DNA of 34,358 nucleotides, taken from NCBI GenBank assembly GCA_040414495.1, contig JBEDUI010000078.1, forward strand, positions 1-34,358. The letters run 5' to 3'. Of the stretch, positions 1 through 7,543 are shown one piece after another (within the stretch, counting starts at the first letter, position 1; every line of letters starts with the position of its first letter). The notes under the pieces are model-generated. The model had not been told where the DNA came from, searched no databases, and was given only the letters and a program-made list of their open reading frames with translations. The DNA comes from DATAVB01 sp040414495 (GTDB lineage Bacteria; Actinomycetota; Actinomycetes; Mycobacteriales; QHCD01). The position numbers and the translations under genes are program-made.

Positions 1-144
1 GCTCATGTCGTCCAGGCCCATGGCCCGGGCCGAACGCCGGTTGCCGTCGCACATCACGCCCACATGCCGCGGCAACGGCTTCCCCGCCAACTGCTTGAGC
101 AATCGCCTTTCGTATAGCGAATAGGCGATATCGGTGATGCTCAC
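1..144 (-). CDS. uppS: Isoprenyl (cis-prenyl) diphosphate synthase, N-terminal part
   Basis: This is the first 48 codons of a cis-prenyltransferase; the rest lies beyond the left edge. Such enzymes condense isopentenyl diphosphate onto an allylic primer to make polyprenyl carriers for cell-wall synthesis. The visible part contains HVGVMCDGNRRSARAMG, the family's first conserved block (normally H-x-x-x-x-MDGNxRWA), with the Asp that binds Mg2+ and the Asn-Arg-Arg of the phosphate site. Ser stands where Trp is usual, which is also seen in short-chain actinobacterial members. The start is the GTG at 144, preceded on the minus strand by GAGGAGG with a 5-nt spacer. It is divergent from trhA, the arrangement I recall for Rv1086/Rv1085c in mycobacteria. 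Whether it makes farnesyl-type or longer products cannot be told from this fragment. Confidence 0.9.
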   Translation of the reverse strand, partial: MSITDIAYSLYERRLLKQLAGKPLPRHVGVMCDGNRRSARAMGLDDMS

Positions 145-377
145 CGTGGCCTCCTCGACCCGTCACTCACCATGTCTCCCACAACCGGTGGCCCCCCGAA
201 GGACCCGTATCGATGCCACGACACCTCGTAAACGCCTCAGTACGACAGAGCAGCCTACGCCCGCGACGTATCGAAATCGGATACACGAAGGCCGATTCCA
301 GCTCTCGATAACCCGGACTTTCCTCCGCATACAGCGTTTGTTTTACCAAACAAGGCGGGATGATCGAGACCGTCCCG

Positions 378-383
378 TAATCT
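378..383 (+). promoter_or_regulatory. -10 box of trhA (leaderless start)
   Basis: TAATCT ends 6 nt before the ATG of trhA. There is no Shine-Dalgarno sequence, so transcription probably begins at or next to the ATG. No clear -35 element is seen. Confidence 0.5.
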
Positions 384-389
384 AGCGCC

Positions 390-1070
390 ATGAGCGCCCT
401 TGCCACCGCCGAAGGACAGCTACCGTTCTCATTCAAACCACGCTTTCGAGGTTGGTTACACCTGTGGGCATTCGTGGCGTCCTTCGCCACCGGGGCAACG
501 CTGATCACGCTCTCTGCTTTGGAGGGCACTCGGGCCGTCGTCGGCACGTCGATCTACGCGCTTACGGTGTCGTTGCTTTTCGGCACCAGCGCGCTTTATC
601 ACCGACGTACCTGGGCCGATCGAGGTCGGTCCGTGATGAAACGTCTCGATCATTCGATGATCTTCGTTTTCATCGCCGGCACGTACACACCATTCGCGTT
701 GCTCGTCATGCCGCGCAAGATTGGCGTGGTCATTCTCACCGTGGTGTGGTCCGGCGCATTGGCCGGAATCGTGCTGAAACAGGCCTGGATCAAGGCTCCG
801 CGGTGGATCAGCGTCCCGCCGTACGTCCTTTTGGGCTGGGTCGCGATATTTGTTCTGCCCGAGATGCTGCGCCATGCCGGGGTGGCCGCGTTGGTGTTGT
901 TGTTGAGCGGCGGGCTCGTTTACAGCTTCGGTGCGATCGTTTACGGCATCCGCCGTCCCAATCCGTGGCCGCGCACATTCGGATACCACGAGGTATTTCA
1001 TCTCTGCACGATCGTGGCGGCCCTGTGCCATTACATTGCGATCTGGTTCGCCGTCTATGCCGGGCGCTAA
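390..1070 (+). CDS. trhA: Hemolysin III / PAQR family membrane protein TrhA
   Basis: A 226-residue, seven-helix membrane protein of the hemolysin III (YqfA/TrhA) branch of the PAQR superfamily, linked to membrane-fluidity homeostasis. Visible signatures are SALYHRR near residue 68, the LDHSMIFVFIAGTYTPF block around residues 86-102, and HEVFHLCTIVAALCHYIAI near the C-terminus. The Ser, Asp and His residues in these blocks form the presumed metal-binding, hydrolase-like centre of PAQR proteins. Length is normal for the family. The ATG at 390 is chosen because a -10 box TAATCT sits 6 nt upstream, which suits a leaderless mRNA. The gene is divergent from the uppS-type gene and convergent with the alcohol dehydrogenase. 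A true haemolytic role is not implied by the family name. Confidence 0.92.
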   Translation: MSALATAEGQLPFSFKPRFRGWLHLWAFVASFATGATLITLSALEGTRAVVGTSIYALTVSLLFGTSALYHRRTWADRGRSVMKRLDHSMIFVFIAGTYTPFALLVMPRKIGVVILTVVWSGALAGIVLKQAWIKAPRWISVPPYVLLGWVAIFVLPEMLRHAGVAALVLLLSGGLVYSFGAIVYGIRRPNPWPRTFGYHEVFHLCTIVAALCHYIAIWFAVYAGR

Positions 1071-1107
1071 TTTCTTACCTATTTTTTAGTTACCCGGCTT
1101 ATTTTCT
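1059..1107 (+). terminator. Possible terminator after trhA
   Basis: GCCGGG (1059-1064) can pair with CCCGGC (1093-1098), followed by TTATTTTCT. The loop is long (28 nt) and contains the trhA stop codon and a run of six T, so this is a weak candidate. The stretch 1071-1120 is strikingly AT-rich for this genome and separates two convergent genes. Confidence 0.35.
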
Positions 1108-1120
1108 CTGGTCGAATTGA

Positions 1121-2149
1121 TCAATAGATGTCAACCAAAACCTTGATCGAGTCGCGGCGGTCCATCGCCTGATATCCGGTCGCGATCGCCTCCAGCGACA
1201 CCCGCCGGTCGAATACCGGGCTGGGATCCAGGGTGCCGCTGGCCACCGCCGACAGCAGCTGGGGCAGATACGCCCGCGACGGACAGACGCCGCCACGCAG
1301 CGAGATGTTGCGGCAGAAGACCGCGGCCAGGTCCAGCCCCTCGACCAGGTGCGGAGCGCCGACGTAGCCGATCCGAGCCCCGTCCTTGGCGACCGCGATC
1401 GCGGTGTCCAACGCGTTCTGCGAGCCGACGCATTCGAGCACCGCGTCGACGCCGCCGGTCAGGCTGAGTACCTCTTCGACCACCTCGTCGCCCCGTCCGA
1501 CCACCAGGTCCGTCGCGCCGAACCGCTTGGCCACATCCAGCCGGTCGGCATGCCGGCCGATCGCGATGATCTGCTCGGCCCCGCTACGGCTGGCGGCCAG
1601 CACACCGCACAGCCCGACCGCACCGTCGCCCACCACCGCTACGGTCGTACCGAAACCAATCCCGGCGGCCCGGGCGGCGTGTTGGCCCGCGGCCATCACC
1701 TCGGCCACCGGGAGCACCCGCTCCGGCTCGGCCCGTAGCTCCGGCGGAACCACCACCAGCGTGCCGTCGGCATTGGGCACCCGGACCGCTTCGCCGTGGG
1801 CGCCGTCGTGCCCGGGCGTCCCCCACATACCACCGTCCACACAGGACGAATGCAGACCGGCCCGGCAGTAGTCGCAGGTGCCATCGGACCAGATGTGCGG
1901 CGCGATCACGACGTCGCCGATCCGCAGCGACCGGACCTCGCTGCCGACCGCGTCGATGACGCCCAGGAATTCGTGTCCTACGCGGGTGCCGGCCGGGCGC
2001 TGTCCGTAGCCGCGGTACGACCACAGGTCGCTGCCGCAGATCGCGGCGTGGGTGACCGTCACGATGGCGTCGGTCGGCTCCACGAGCTCGGGGTCGGGCA
2101 CCTGCTCGACCCGCACATTGCCAGGTCCTTCAAAGATGGCGGCACGCAC
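1121..2149 (-). CDS. Zinc-dependent alcohol dehydrogenase (FDH-like ADH3 subgroup)
   Basis: A 342-residue medium-chain dehydrogenase. The GroES-like domain carries the catalytic zinc motif CGSD and the GHEF motif, and the Rossmann domain has a glycine-rich turn (VVGDGAVGLCG). The structural-zinc loop reads SDGTCDYCRAGLHSSC, with three of the usual four Cys. I recognise this SDGTC pattern from the formaldehyde-dehydrogenase-like subgroup, so it is a subgroup trait rather than damage. Substrate is unknown; these proteins are typically NAD(P)-dependent oxidoreductases for alcohols or aldehydes. The GTG at 2149 is preferred over an ATG 39 nt further out, because AGGAGG lies 4 nt before it and the homologous N-terminus (VRAAIFEGPG) begins there. 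It is separated from add by 459 nt of repeat-rich DNA. Confidence 0.88.
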   Translation of the reverse strand: MRAAIFEGPGNVRVEQVPDPELVEPTDAIVTVTHAAICGSDLWSYRGYGQRPAGTRVGHEFLGVIDAVGSEVRSLRIGDVVIAPHIWSDGTCDYCRAGLHSSCVDGGMWGTPGHDGAHGEAVRVPNADGTLVVVPPELRAEPERVLPVAEVMAAGQHAARAAGIGFGTTVAVVGDGAVGLCGVLAASRSGAEQIIAIGRHADRLDVAKRFGATDLVVGRGDEVVEEVLSLTGGVDAVLECVGSQNALDTAIAVAKDGARIGYVGAPHLVEGLDLAAVFCRNISLRGGVCPSRAYLPQLLSAVASGTLDPSPVFDRRVSLEAIATGYQAMDRRDSIKVLVDIY

Positions 2150-2380
2150 TGGACCTCCTACGACGGCATGCGGTAACAGTGCTGTCACCGACTGCGAGCA
2201 CAGTAACGTCTAGTGGGCCGTCCGGCCTAGACCCATTTCAGCCGCACAGGAGAAATGTCCAGCGTTTCGGGTTGAAAGCCGGCGCGCTTGGTCGCGCGGC
2301 CATTGCCGGCGGACCCGTGGCGCGCTCGTAACCGCACCGCTTGTCGCGACCCACACCACCGCGAGGCCCGCCACCGCGCC

Positions 2381-2431
2381 GCCGACCACACCGCAACGCC
2401 GACCACACCGCAATGCCGACCCCACCGCACC
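2381..2431. repeat. Three tandem 17-bp repeats
   Basis: Three adjacent copies of GCCGACCACACCGCAAC begin at 2381, 2398 and 2415; the third has three changes. They lie in the 459-nt gap between the dehydrogenase and add (2150-2608), where the plus strand is C/A-rich. I see no credible gene in this gap. Confidence 0.85.
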
Positions 2432-2470
2432 GACCGTGACACCACGGTCGTTTCCCCACCACCAAAACGA

Positions 2471-2540
2471 CCCCAACGTCACGCCCGCTGCACCCACGCA
2501 CAGACACCACCCCAACGTCACGCTCGCTGCACGCACGCGA
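2471..2540. repeat. Direct repeat, about 30 bp, 39-bp period
   Basis: A block starting CCCCAACGTCACGC at 2471 recurs at 2510 with only two or three differences across about 30 bp. It sits in the same gene-free gap as the 17-bp repeats. Confidence 0.8.
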
Positions 2541-2608
2541 GCCAGCACAGCGGCGCCACCGCGCCACCGCGGCCTAACGTTGCAGCTATGCGCCGCCTGA
2601 CGCAGCAG

Positions 2609-3589
2609 CTAATCCGTCGCCAACCACGAGTCGATTCCGGCCAGCGCCGGCGCTTTCAGCGATGCCGGCGCACCGGAGGCCTCGATCGAGGTGCGCGCCA
2701 GCTGCGCCAACGCCTGATCGTCCAGCCCGAGATCGACCCGGCAACGCTCGTACTCGGCCAGCAGGTCCGTATCGAACAGCAACGGGTCGTCGGCGTGCAC
2801 GCTGACCCGGACCCCCGCCGCCATCAACGCGGGCAGCGGATGCTCGGGCAGCGACGGTACGACCGAGAGCAGCACGTTGCTGGTCGGACAGACGTCCAGC
2901 GGCACCCGCGACTCGGCCAGCCGGGCCAGCAGCGCCGGATCGGACACCGCCCGTACACCGTGCATGACCCGGTCTGCGTGCAGTATGTCGAGGGCGGCCC
3001 ACACGCTGTCCGGGCCGACCAATTCGCCGGCGTGTGGCAGGCAGGGCAACCCCGCCTCCAAAGCCAGGTCGAACGCCGCGCCGAATAGCGCCGCCCCGGC
3101 CGTGGCCTCGTCGCCATCGAGCCCGAGGCCGACCACGCCATCGCCGGCCCGGGCCACCGCCAAGCTGGCCACCTCGACCGCCGCAGCCGGACCAACGTTG
3201 CGGTTCGCCGCCAATACCAGACCGAACCCGATCCCGGCCTGCGACGCCGCCTCGTTCCCGGCGGCTAGGACCAGGTCGACCACATCGGCGTCGCTGCCGA
3301 TCCGGCCGCCGAACCGCCCCGGCCACATCGACGCCTCGACCCAGACCGCGCCGGCGGCGGCGGCGTCCTGCACCACCTCGGTCACCAACCGGCGGGCATC
3401 GGCCGGGCTGCGCAACGACCGGGCCGCCGCGGTGATGGTGTCGGTGAAGTCGGCGAACGAGCCGTAGCCACGGGGCAGCGGCGCCTCGATCCCCGCAGCC
3501 GCAGCCAGTTCGGTCAATGTCGAACGGCGCATCGCACCGTCGAGGTGCAGGTGCAGATGGGCCTTGGGCAGGCTACGAAGATCACGCAC
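2609..3589 (-). CDS. add: Adenosine deaminase family protein
   Basis: A 326-residue amidohydrolase that by family deaminates adenosine (or a related purine nucleoside) to the inosine form in purine salvage. Metal-site motifs are visible in order: AHLHLHLDGA (His13, His15), GLDGDE, the proton-relay HAGE near residue 190, DVCPTSN, and HADDPLLF, where the Asp pair matches the TDDP block of adenosine deaminases. Length is in the normal range. The GTG start at 3589 lies 21 nt after the stop of the DUF255 gene, so the two are probably co-transcribed. The HADDP rather than NTDDP block means adenine or aminodeoxyfutalosine deaminase activity cannot be excluded. Confidence 0.88.
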   Translation of the reverse strand: MRDLRSLPKAHLHLHLDGAMRRSTLTELAAAAGIEAPLPRGYGSFADFTDTITAAARSLRSPADARRLVTEVVQDAAAAGAVWVEASMWPGRFGGRIGSDADVVDLVLAAGNEAASQAGIGFGLVLAANRNVGPAAAVEVASLAVARAGDGVVGLGLDGDEATAGAALFGAAFDLALEAGLPCLPHAGELVGPDSVWAALDILHADRVMHGVRAVSDPALLARLAESRVPLDVCPTSNVLLSVVPSLPEHPLPALMAAGVRVSVHADDPLLFDTDLLAEYERCRVDLGLDDQALAQLARTSIEASGAPASLKAPALAGIDSWLATD

Positions 3590-3610
3590 TCGCAGCAGCG
3601 TAGAGCAGCC

Positions 3611-5608
3611 TTACGTGCGGGCCAGAACCGCCTGCAACGCCGCGATATCAGTGACCGGAGCGTCGCAAACGAAGCCCCGGCACACGTAGGCGGCAGCCTC
3701 TCCGGCGACCAACGGCCGGTCAGCCAGCAGCGGTACACCGGCGCCGTCCGGGTCACCGGCCACCACCACCGCACCGGGCGAAACCGTCTGCCGCGCAACG
3801 CGTTCCAGCGCGGCCCGATCCGCCGCCGACCCGACTACCGCGATCTCCACCGGACCGGCCAGCATCGCCTCGGCCAGCGCCGCCGCCCAGCCGGCCGCAC
3901 GCGGATACCGTTCCACCAACGGCATCGCGCGGCTGACCACGGCCTCGGCCGCCTCGCGGTACCGCCCTGAACCGGTCAATGCGGTGTAGCTGAGCATCCC
4001 CCCGGCCAACGTCGAGGCACCGGCCGGCGTGGGGCCGTCGGTGGGATCGCGCGGCCGGCGCACCAACTGCTCGGCATCGTCGGCCGTATCGAAGAAACCG
4101 CCGTCGCCATCGCCGAAATGCGCCAGCGCGACGTCGATCAGCTCGCCGGCCGCCGAAAGCCAGCGACCATCTGCGGTTGCCTGATGCAACGCGAGCAGAC
4201 CGTCGGCCAGCGCGCCGTAATCCTCGAGCACGCCGGCGCTACGCCCGACCCGACCGCCCCGCGACGTCCGCCGCAGCCGACCGTCCACGTAATGCAGGTC
4301 CAGCACCAACGTCGCCGCCGCCGCTGCGGCGTCCACATAGGACGGATCCTCCAGTAGCACACCGGCCTCGGCCAACGCCGCGATCGCGAACCCGTTCCAG
4401 GCGGTGACGACCTTGTCGTCCCGGCTCGGCTGCGGCCGCGCCGATCGAGCAGCGAACAGCCGCTGCCGCACCGAATTCCATCTGTCCACATCGGACGGAT
4501 CGACCCGCAACTGCAGCGTGGAAAGCCCCTCCTCGAAGGTACCCAACGGCGTCACCTCGAGCAGCTGCCGGGCCCAGATCGCGTCATCCGACCCGAGCAC
4601 CTCCTCCAGCTGGGCCGGGCTCCACACGTACGTGGCGCCCTCGACGCCATCGGTGTCGGCGTCCAGAGCCGAGGCAAAACCGCCTTCAGGTGTACGCAGG
4701 TCGCGCAGTAGGAATTCCGCGGTTTCGGTCGCCACCCGCCGGGCCAGCTCCGACCCGGTCTGCCGCCACCAGTGCGTGTACACCCGTAGCAGCAGCGCAT
4801 TGTCGTACAGCATCTTCTCGAAATGCGGCACGATCCAGGAATTGTCGATCGAATAACGCGCGAACCCGCCGCCCAGCTGGTCGTACATCCCGCCGCGGGC
4901 CATACCGGTGCAGGTGCCTTCGACCATGTCCAGCGCGGTCGCGTCGTCGGTCCGGGCAGCGTGCCGCAGCAGGAATTCCAGCAGCATCGACGGCGGGAAT
5001 TTCGGCGCCCGGTCGAATCCGCCGTTCGTTGCGTCATACGACTCGGCCAGCTCTCGTACGGCCGCGGCCAGCGACGCAGGCGTGATCGCGCCACCGGCCG
5101 GCAAGCTGTCGGCCGCGCCCAGCTTTTCGGTGATATCGAACCCGACCGATTCCAGCTCGTCGCGCCGCTCCCGCCAGGCTTCGCCGACCGCGTGCAGCAC
5201 CTGCTCGAACGAGGGAATTCCCATTTGCGGTTTCACTGGAAAATACGTACCGCAGAAAAACGGCGCGCCATCGGGCGTGGCGAATACGGTCATCGGCCAG
5301 CCACCGTTACCGGTCATCGCCTGGGTCGCTTCCATGTACACCGCGTCGATATCCGGGCGTTCTTCCCGATCCACCTTGATGCAGACGTAATTCGCGTTCA
5401 TCAGCGCGGCGACATCGGCGTTCTCAAAGGACTCGTGCGCCATAACGTGACACCAGTGACAAGCGGCGTAGCCGACCGACAACAGGATCGGCACGTCGCG
5501 ACGTTTGGCGTCGGCGAAGGCCGCCTCGCCCCACTCCCACCAGTCGACCGGATTGTCCTTGTGCTGCAACAGATACGGGCTGGTCGCGTCGCCAAGCCGG
5601 TTGGTCAC
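3611..5608 (-). CDS. DUF255 thioredoxin-fold protein (YyaL/Rv1084-like)
   Basis: A 665-residue cytosolic protein with two parts. Residues 1-165 are the DUF255 thioredoxin-like domain, with the family's opening SPYLLQHKDNPVDWWEWG and an active-site-like C50-H-W-C53. Residues 180-600 form a long helical region resembling the (alpha/alpha)6 barrel of glycosidases. Relatives include YyaL of Bacillus and human SPATA20; their biochemical role is not settled, although the CxxC suggests redox or thiol chemistry. The GTG at 5608 has GGAGG 5 nt upstream and gives the family's usual N-terminus. It lies near mca, as I recall for Rv1084 in M. tuberculosis. Confidence 0.9.
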   Translation of the reverse strand: MTNRLGDATSPYLLQHKDNPVDWWEWGEAAFADAKRRDVPILLSVGYAACHWCHVMAHESFENADVAALMNANYVCIKVDREERPDIDAVYMEATQAMTGNGGWPMTVFATPDGAPFFCGTYFPVKPQMGIPSFEQVLHAVGEAWRERRDELESVGFDITEKLGAADSLPAGGAITPASLAAAVRELAESYDATNGGFDRAPKFPPSMLLEFLLRHAARTDDATALDMVEGTCTGMARGGMYDQLGGGFARYSIDNSWIVPHFEKMLYDNALLLRVYTHWWRQTGSELARRVATETAEFLLRDLRTPEGGFASALDADTDGVEGATYVWSPAQLEEVLGSDDAIWARQLLEVTPLGTFEEGLSTLQLRVDPSDVDRWNSVRQRLFAARSARPQPSRDDKVVTAWNGFAIAALAEAGVLLEDPSYVDAAAAAATLVLDLHYVDGRLRRTSRGGRVGRSAGVLEDYGALADGLLALHQATADGRWLSAAGELIDVALAHFGDGDGGFFDTADDAEQLVRRPRDPTDGPTPAGASTLAGGMLSYTALTGSGRYREAAEAVVSRAMPLVERYPRAAGWAAALAEAMLAGPVEIAVVGSAADRAALERVARQTVSPGAVVVAGDPDGAGVPLLADRPLVAGEAAAYVCRGFVCDAPVTDIAALQAVLART

Positions 5609-5710
5609 CAGTTCCTCCGTCCCTCGGCGCTCCGTCTCGCCCGGGGCGCCCGAGGCCTACGGTTGCACACCACGCGGGATCAGGACATCGCAGTGCCGCC
5701 TGACATGCAC

Positions 5711-5751
5711 GTGAGCGGACCCGGACCGAAACTCGGTCCGAATCCGCTCAC
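5711..5751 (-). terminator. Hairpin after the S53 protease gene
   Basis: GTGAGCGGA (5711-5719) pairs with TCCGCTCAC (5743-5751), and GGACCGA (5723-5729) with TCGGTCC (5733-5739), around a 3-nt loop with a 3x3 internal bulge. It lies about 50 nt past the protease stop. It has no T-tract, as is common for actinobacterial terminators. Confidence 0.6.
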
Positions 5752-5799
5752 GGTCCGTGCGAGGTTTTCCGGCCGGTCAGCGCGACCCGGCCCGAGAGC

Positions 5800-7119
5800 T
5801 CAGTGCGTCGCGGCCAACAGCGGCACCAAACGGTTCACCTTGGGCGTACCGAGGCCAGATGCGGCGTCCCAACCGCGACCTGCGGTAAATCCGGTGATGT
5901 TGTCCTCACTGTTGTTGCCAACCGTGATGTCGTGGAACAACGCCTGGTACAGGAACCCGTGCGCGAACGCGTACAGCCGGTCGTTCAGCAGGCCCTGCCG
6001 GTGGTGCCCCAACTGGTCGGCGAGCGCGACAATGCCCGCCCACTGCGGCGATCCGGCGCTGGTGCCACCGAACCGGAACACCAGGTTGGCGCCCTGACCC
6101 GAGGTGCTCCAGACGGTCAGCACACCGGTGTCAACACCGGCGTTGTAGGAGATGTCCGGAACGCCACGCGAGGACAGGTGCAGCGACTTCTGGTACTTCG
6201 GGGTGCGGTAGATGTCGCTGAAGCCGCCGCCGCCCGAGCCCGGCAGATCCGGCTCGTTCCAGACCTTCTCGCTCTGGTACGCGCCGGTGGTGCCGTCCGC
6301 GGTGAGCTCGGTACCGCCGACGCCGGTCACGTTCGGGTCGGAGGCCGGCGTGCTCGCCGCCTTGATCAGCGAGGTCCCGTCACAGGTCGGCTGGCCCGCA
6401 CCGTCGTCGCCGGAGGAGGCCAGCAACGTCATGCGCTTGGCCGTCGCCTGCGCGAACAGCTGGTTCTGCTGCTTGAGCAGGGTCGGGTCCATGCACTGCT
6501 CGGCCTCGCCGAAGCTCTGCGAGATGACGTCGCCAAGGTCGTGTTTCACCGCGTACCGGGTCGCCGAGAGGATGTCGGCGTCGTCGTTGCTCTTGGCCAG
6601 GACCAGATCAATCTTGGCCGCCGGCGCGATGGCATGCGCCCATTCGACATCCAGCGTAATTTCGCCGGCCCAACCGACCTGATTATCGTCGCCCGGATCA
6701 AACGGGGTGAGACCGTCCGGCGCGATGACATTCAGCGGCGCGCTGGGCAGCCCGAAAAGCGTGTTGAATGTTGCGAGGTCCTGCTGAATGGTCGGGCTGG
6801 AAAACGCGTCGATGATGACGATCGTCCGACCCTCGCCGGTGATCCCGCCATCGATGAGTTTGTCGGTGCCGTAGGCGGCCCGAATTTGATCCGGCCCATA
6901 ACAGGTGGCCGGCGTTGTCTGTTGGCAGCTGAATGTCGTGGCCTGCGGATCGCTGGACACGTGACCCTCGACGCGGTATTGCGGCGAGCTGCCGATGGCC
7001 GGGTGCATTGCCGCGGTGGCGGCGCTGCTGGTTGTCGTTGCGGCAAGTGTGGTCGCCGCAGCGAGTGCGAGACCAGCCAACCCGGTGAATGGTCGGCGGC
7101 ACTGCGAGAAAGACGCCAT
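5800..7119 (-). CDS. Secreted sedolisin (S53) serine-carboxyl protease
   Basis: A 439-residue exported peptidase. Residues 1-37 look like a signal peptide (basic start, Ala/Thr-rich hydrophobic core). The catalytic set of sedolisins is visible: Glu153 and Asp157 in GEITLDVEWAHAIAP, the oxyanion Asp238 in SSGDDG, and nucleophile Ser354 in GGTSAGSPQWAG. A C-terminal calcium site is suggested by HDITVGN (Asp397) and GWDAASGLGTP (Asp418). All expected catalytic residues are present, so it should be active, probably outside the cell. Unlike kumamolisins it has no long activation prodomain: only about 35-40 residues separate the signal peptide from the mature-type sequence. GGGGAGG lies 4 nt before the ATG. 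It is a single-gene unit between hairpins and interrupts the block otherwise shared with mycobacteria. Confidence 0.92.
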   Translation of the reverse strand: MASFSQCRRPFTGLAGLALAAATTLAATTTSSAATAAMHPAIGSSPQYRVEGHVSSDPQATTFSCQQTTPATCYGPDQIRAAYGTDKLIDGGITGEGRTIVIIDAFSSPTIQQDLATFNTLFGLPSAPLNVIAPDGLTPFDPGDDNQVGWAGEITLDVEWAHAIAPAAKIDLVLAKSNDDADILSATRYAVKHDLGDVISQSFGEAEQCMDPTLLKQQNQLFAQATAKRMTLLASSGDDGAGQPTCDGTSLIKAASTPASDPNVTGVGGTELTADGTTGAYQSEKVWNEPDLPGSGGGGFSDIYRTPKYQKSLHLSSRGVPDISYNAGVDTGVLTVWSTSGQGANLVFRFGGTSAGSPQWAGIVALADQLGHHRQGLLNDRLYAFAHGFLYQALFHDITVGNNSEDNITGFTAGRGWDAASGLGTPKVNRLVPLLAATH

Positions 7120-7218
7120 TGGACCTCCCCGATCGGTGCCCTACCCCGTCATTTGCGGGCACAGGATGTGATCAGCGGAAAATCTCGCACTGGTAAATCG
7201 ATCGGTCAAGGGCCGATT

Positions 7219-7249
7219 GGCTTCACGACACGAATTCTGTCGTGAAGCC
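7219..7249. promoter_or_regulatory. Perfect 12-bp inverted repeat
   Basis: GGCTTCACGACA (7219-7230) and its exact complement TGTCGTGAAGCC (7238-7249) flank a 7-nt spacer. It is 75 nt past the end of the mca operon and 100 nt before the protease start. It could be the terminator of the mca transcript (no T-tract on that strand) or an operator for the protease gene. Confidence 0.65.
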
Positions 7250-7323
7250 GTGGAATTTTCTTATCTGAAACAGATTAGCTTCGGACTTCACCAGCTATAA
7301 AGGCCAAATCGACCAAGTCGGAG

Positions 7324-7530
7324 TTACCGCGCCTCGGAATCATCGCGCGATTCGTTTTTTGCGTCGTCCGGCTCTTGCGGTTTCTTGTCGAATGACGCAG
7401 GTACTTTCCCGAGGTGACGCATCATCGAACGCGCGAGGAATACCACGGCAATTCCGAGTACGACGACAACCGCGAGCCCGATCGGGCCGGCCTGCGCATT
7501 GGTCGCGGCCAGATAGTGCAGGGTCACCAT
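7324..7530 (-). CDS. Small membrane protein next to mca (Rv1083-like)
   Basis: A 68-residue protein with one transmembrane segment (about residues 14-33, PIGLAVVVVLGIAVVFLA) followed by a charged tail rich in Lys, Asp and Glu. No known domain is recognised. It starts 13 nt after the mca stop, so it is probably co-transcribed and translated with it. In M. tuberculosis the gene after mca, Rv1083, is likewise a short membrane protein as I recall. ATG 7530 is chosen; GAGGGG lies 9 nt upstream. Longer in-frame versions would run into the mca coding region. Confidence 0.75.
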   Translation of the reverse strand: MVTLHYLAATNAQAGPIGLAVVVVLGIAVVFLARSMMRHLGKVPASFDKKPQEPDDAKNESRDDSEAR

Positions 7531-7543
7531 GACCACCCACCCC

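Noticed and set aside
452..1120. A second plus-strand frame inside trhA
   Set aside because: Arg/His-rich shadow of the trhA frame with no membrane helices or start signal.
1121..2149. Loss of structural zinc in the dehydrogenase (three Cys instead of four)
   Set aside because: The same SDGTC pattern is, as I recall, typical of this dehydrogenase subgroup, so it is not an anomaly of this gene.
2210..2567. Minus-strand open frames over the repeat-rich gap
   Set aside because: The encoded peptides only restate the tandem repeats; there is no ribosome site, -10 box or family resemblance.
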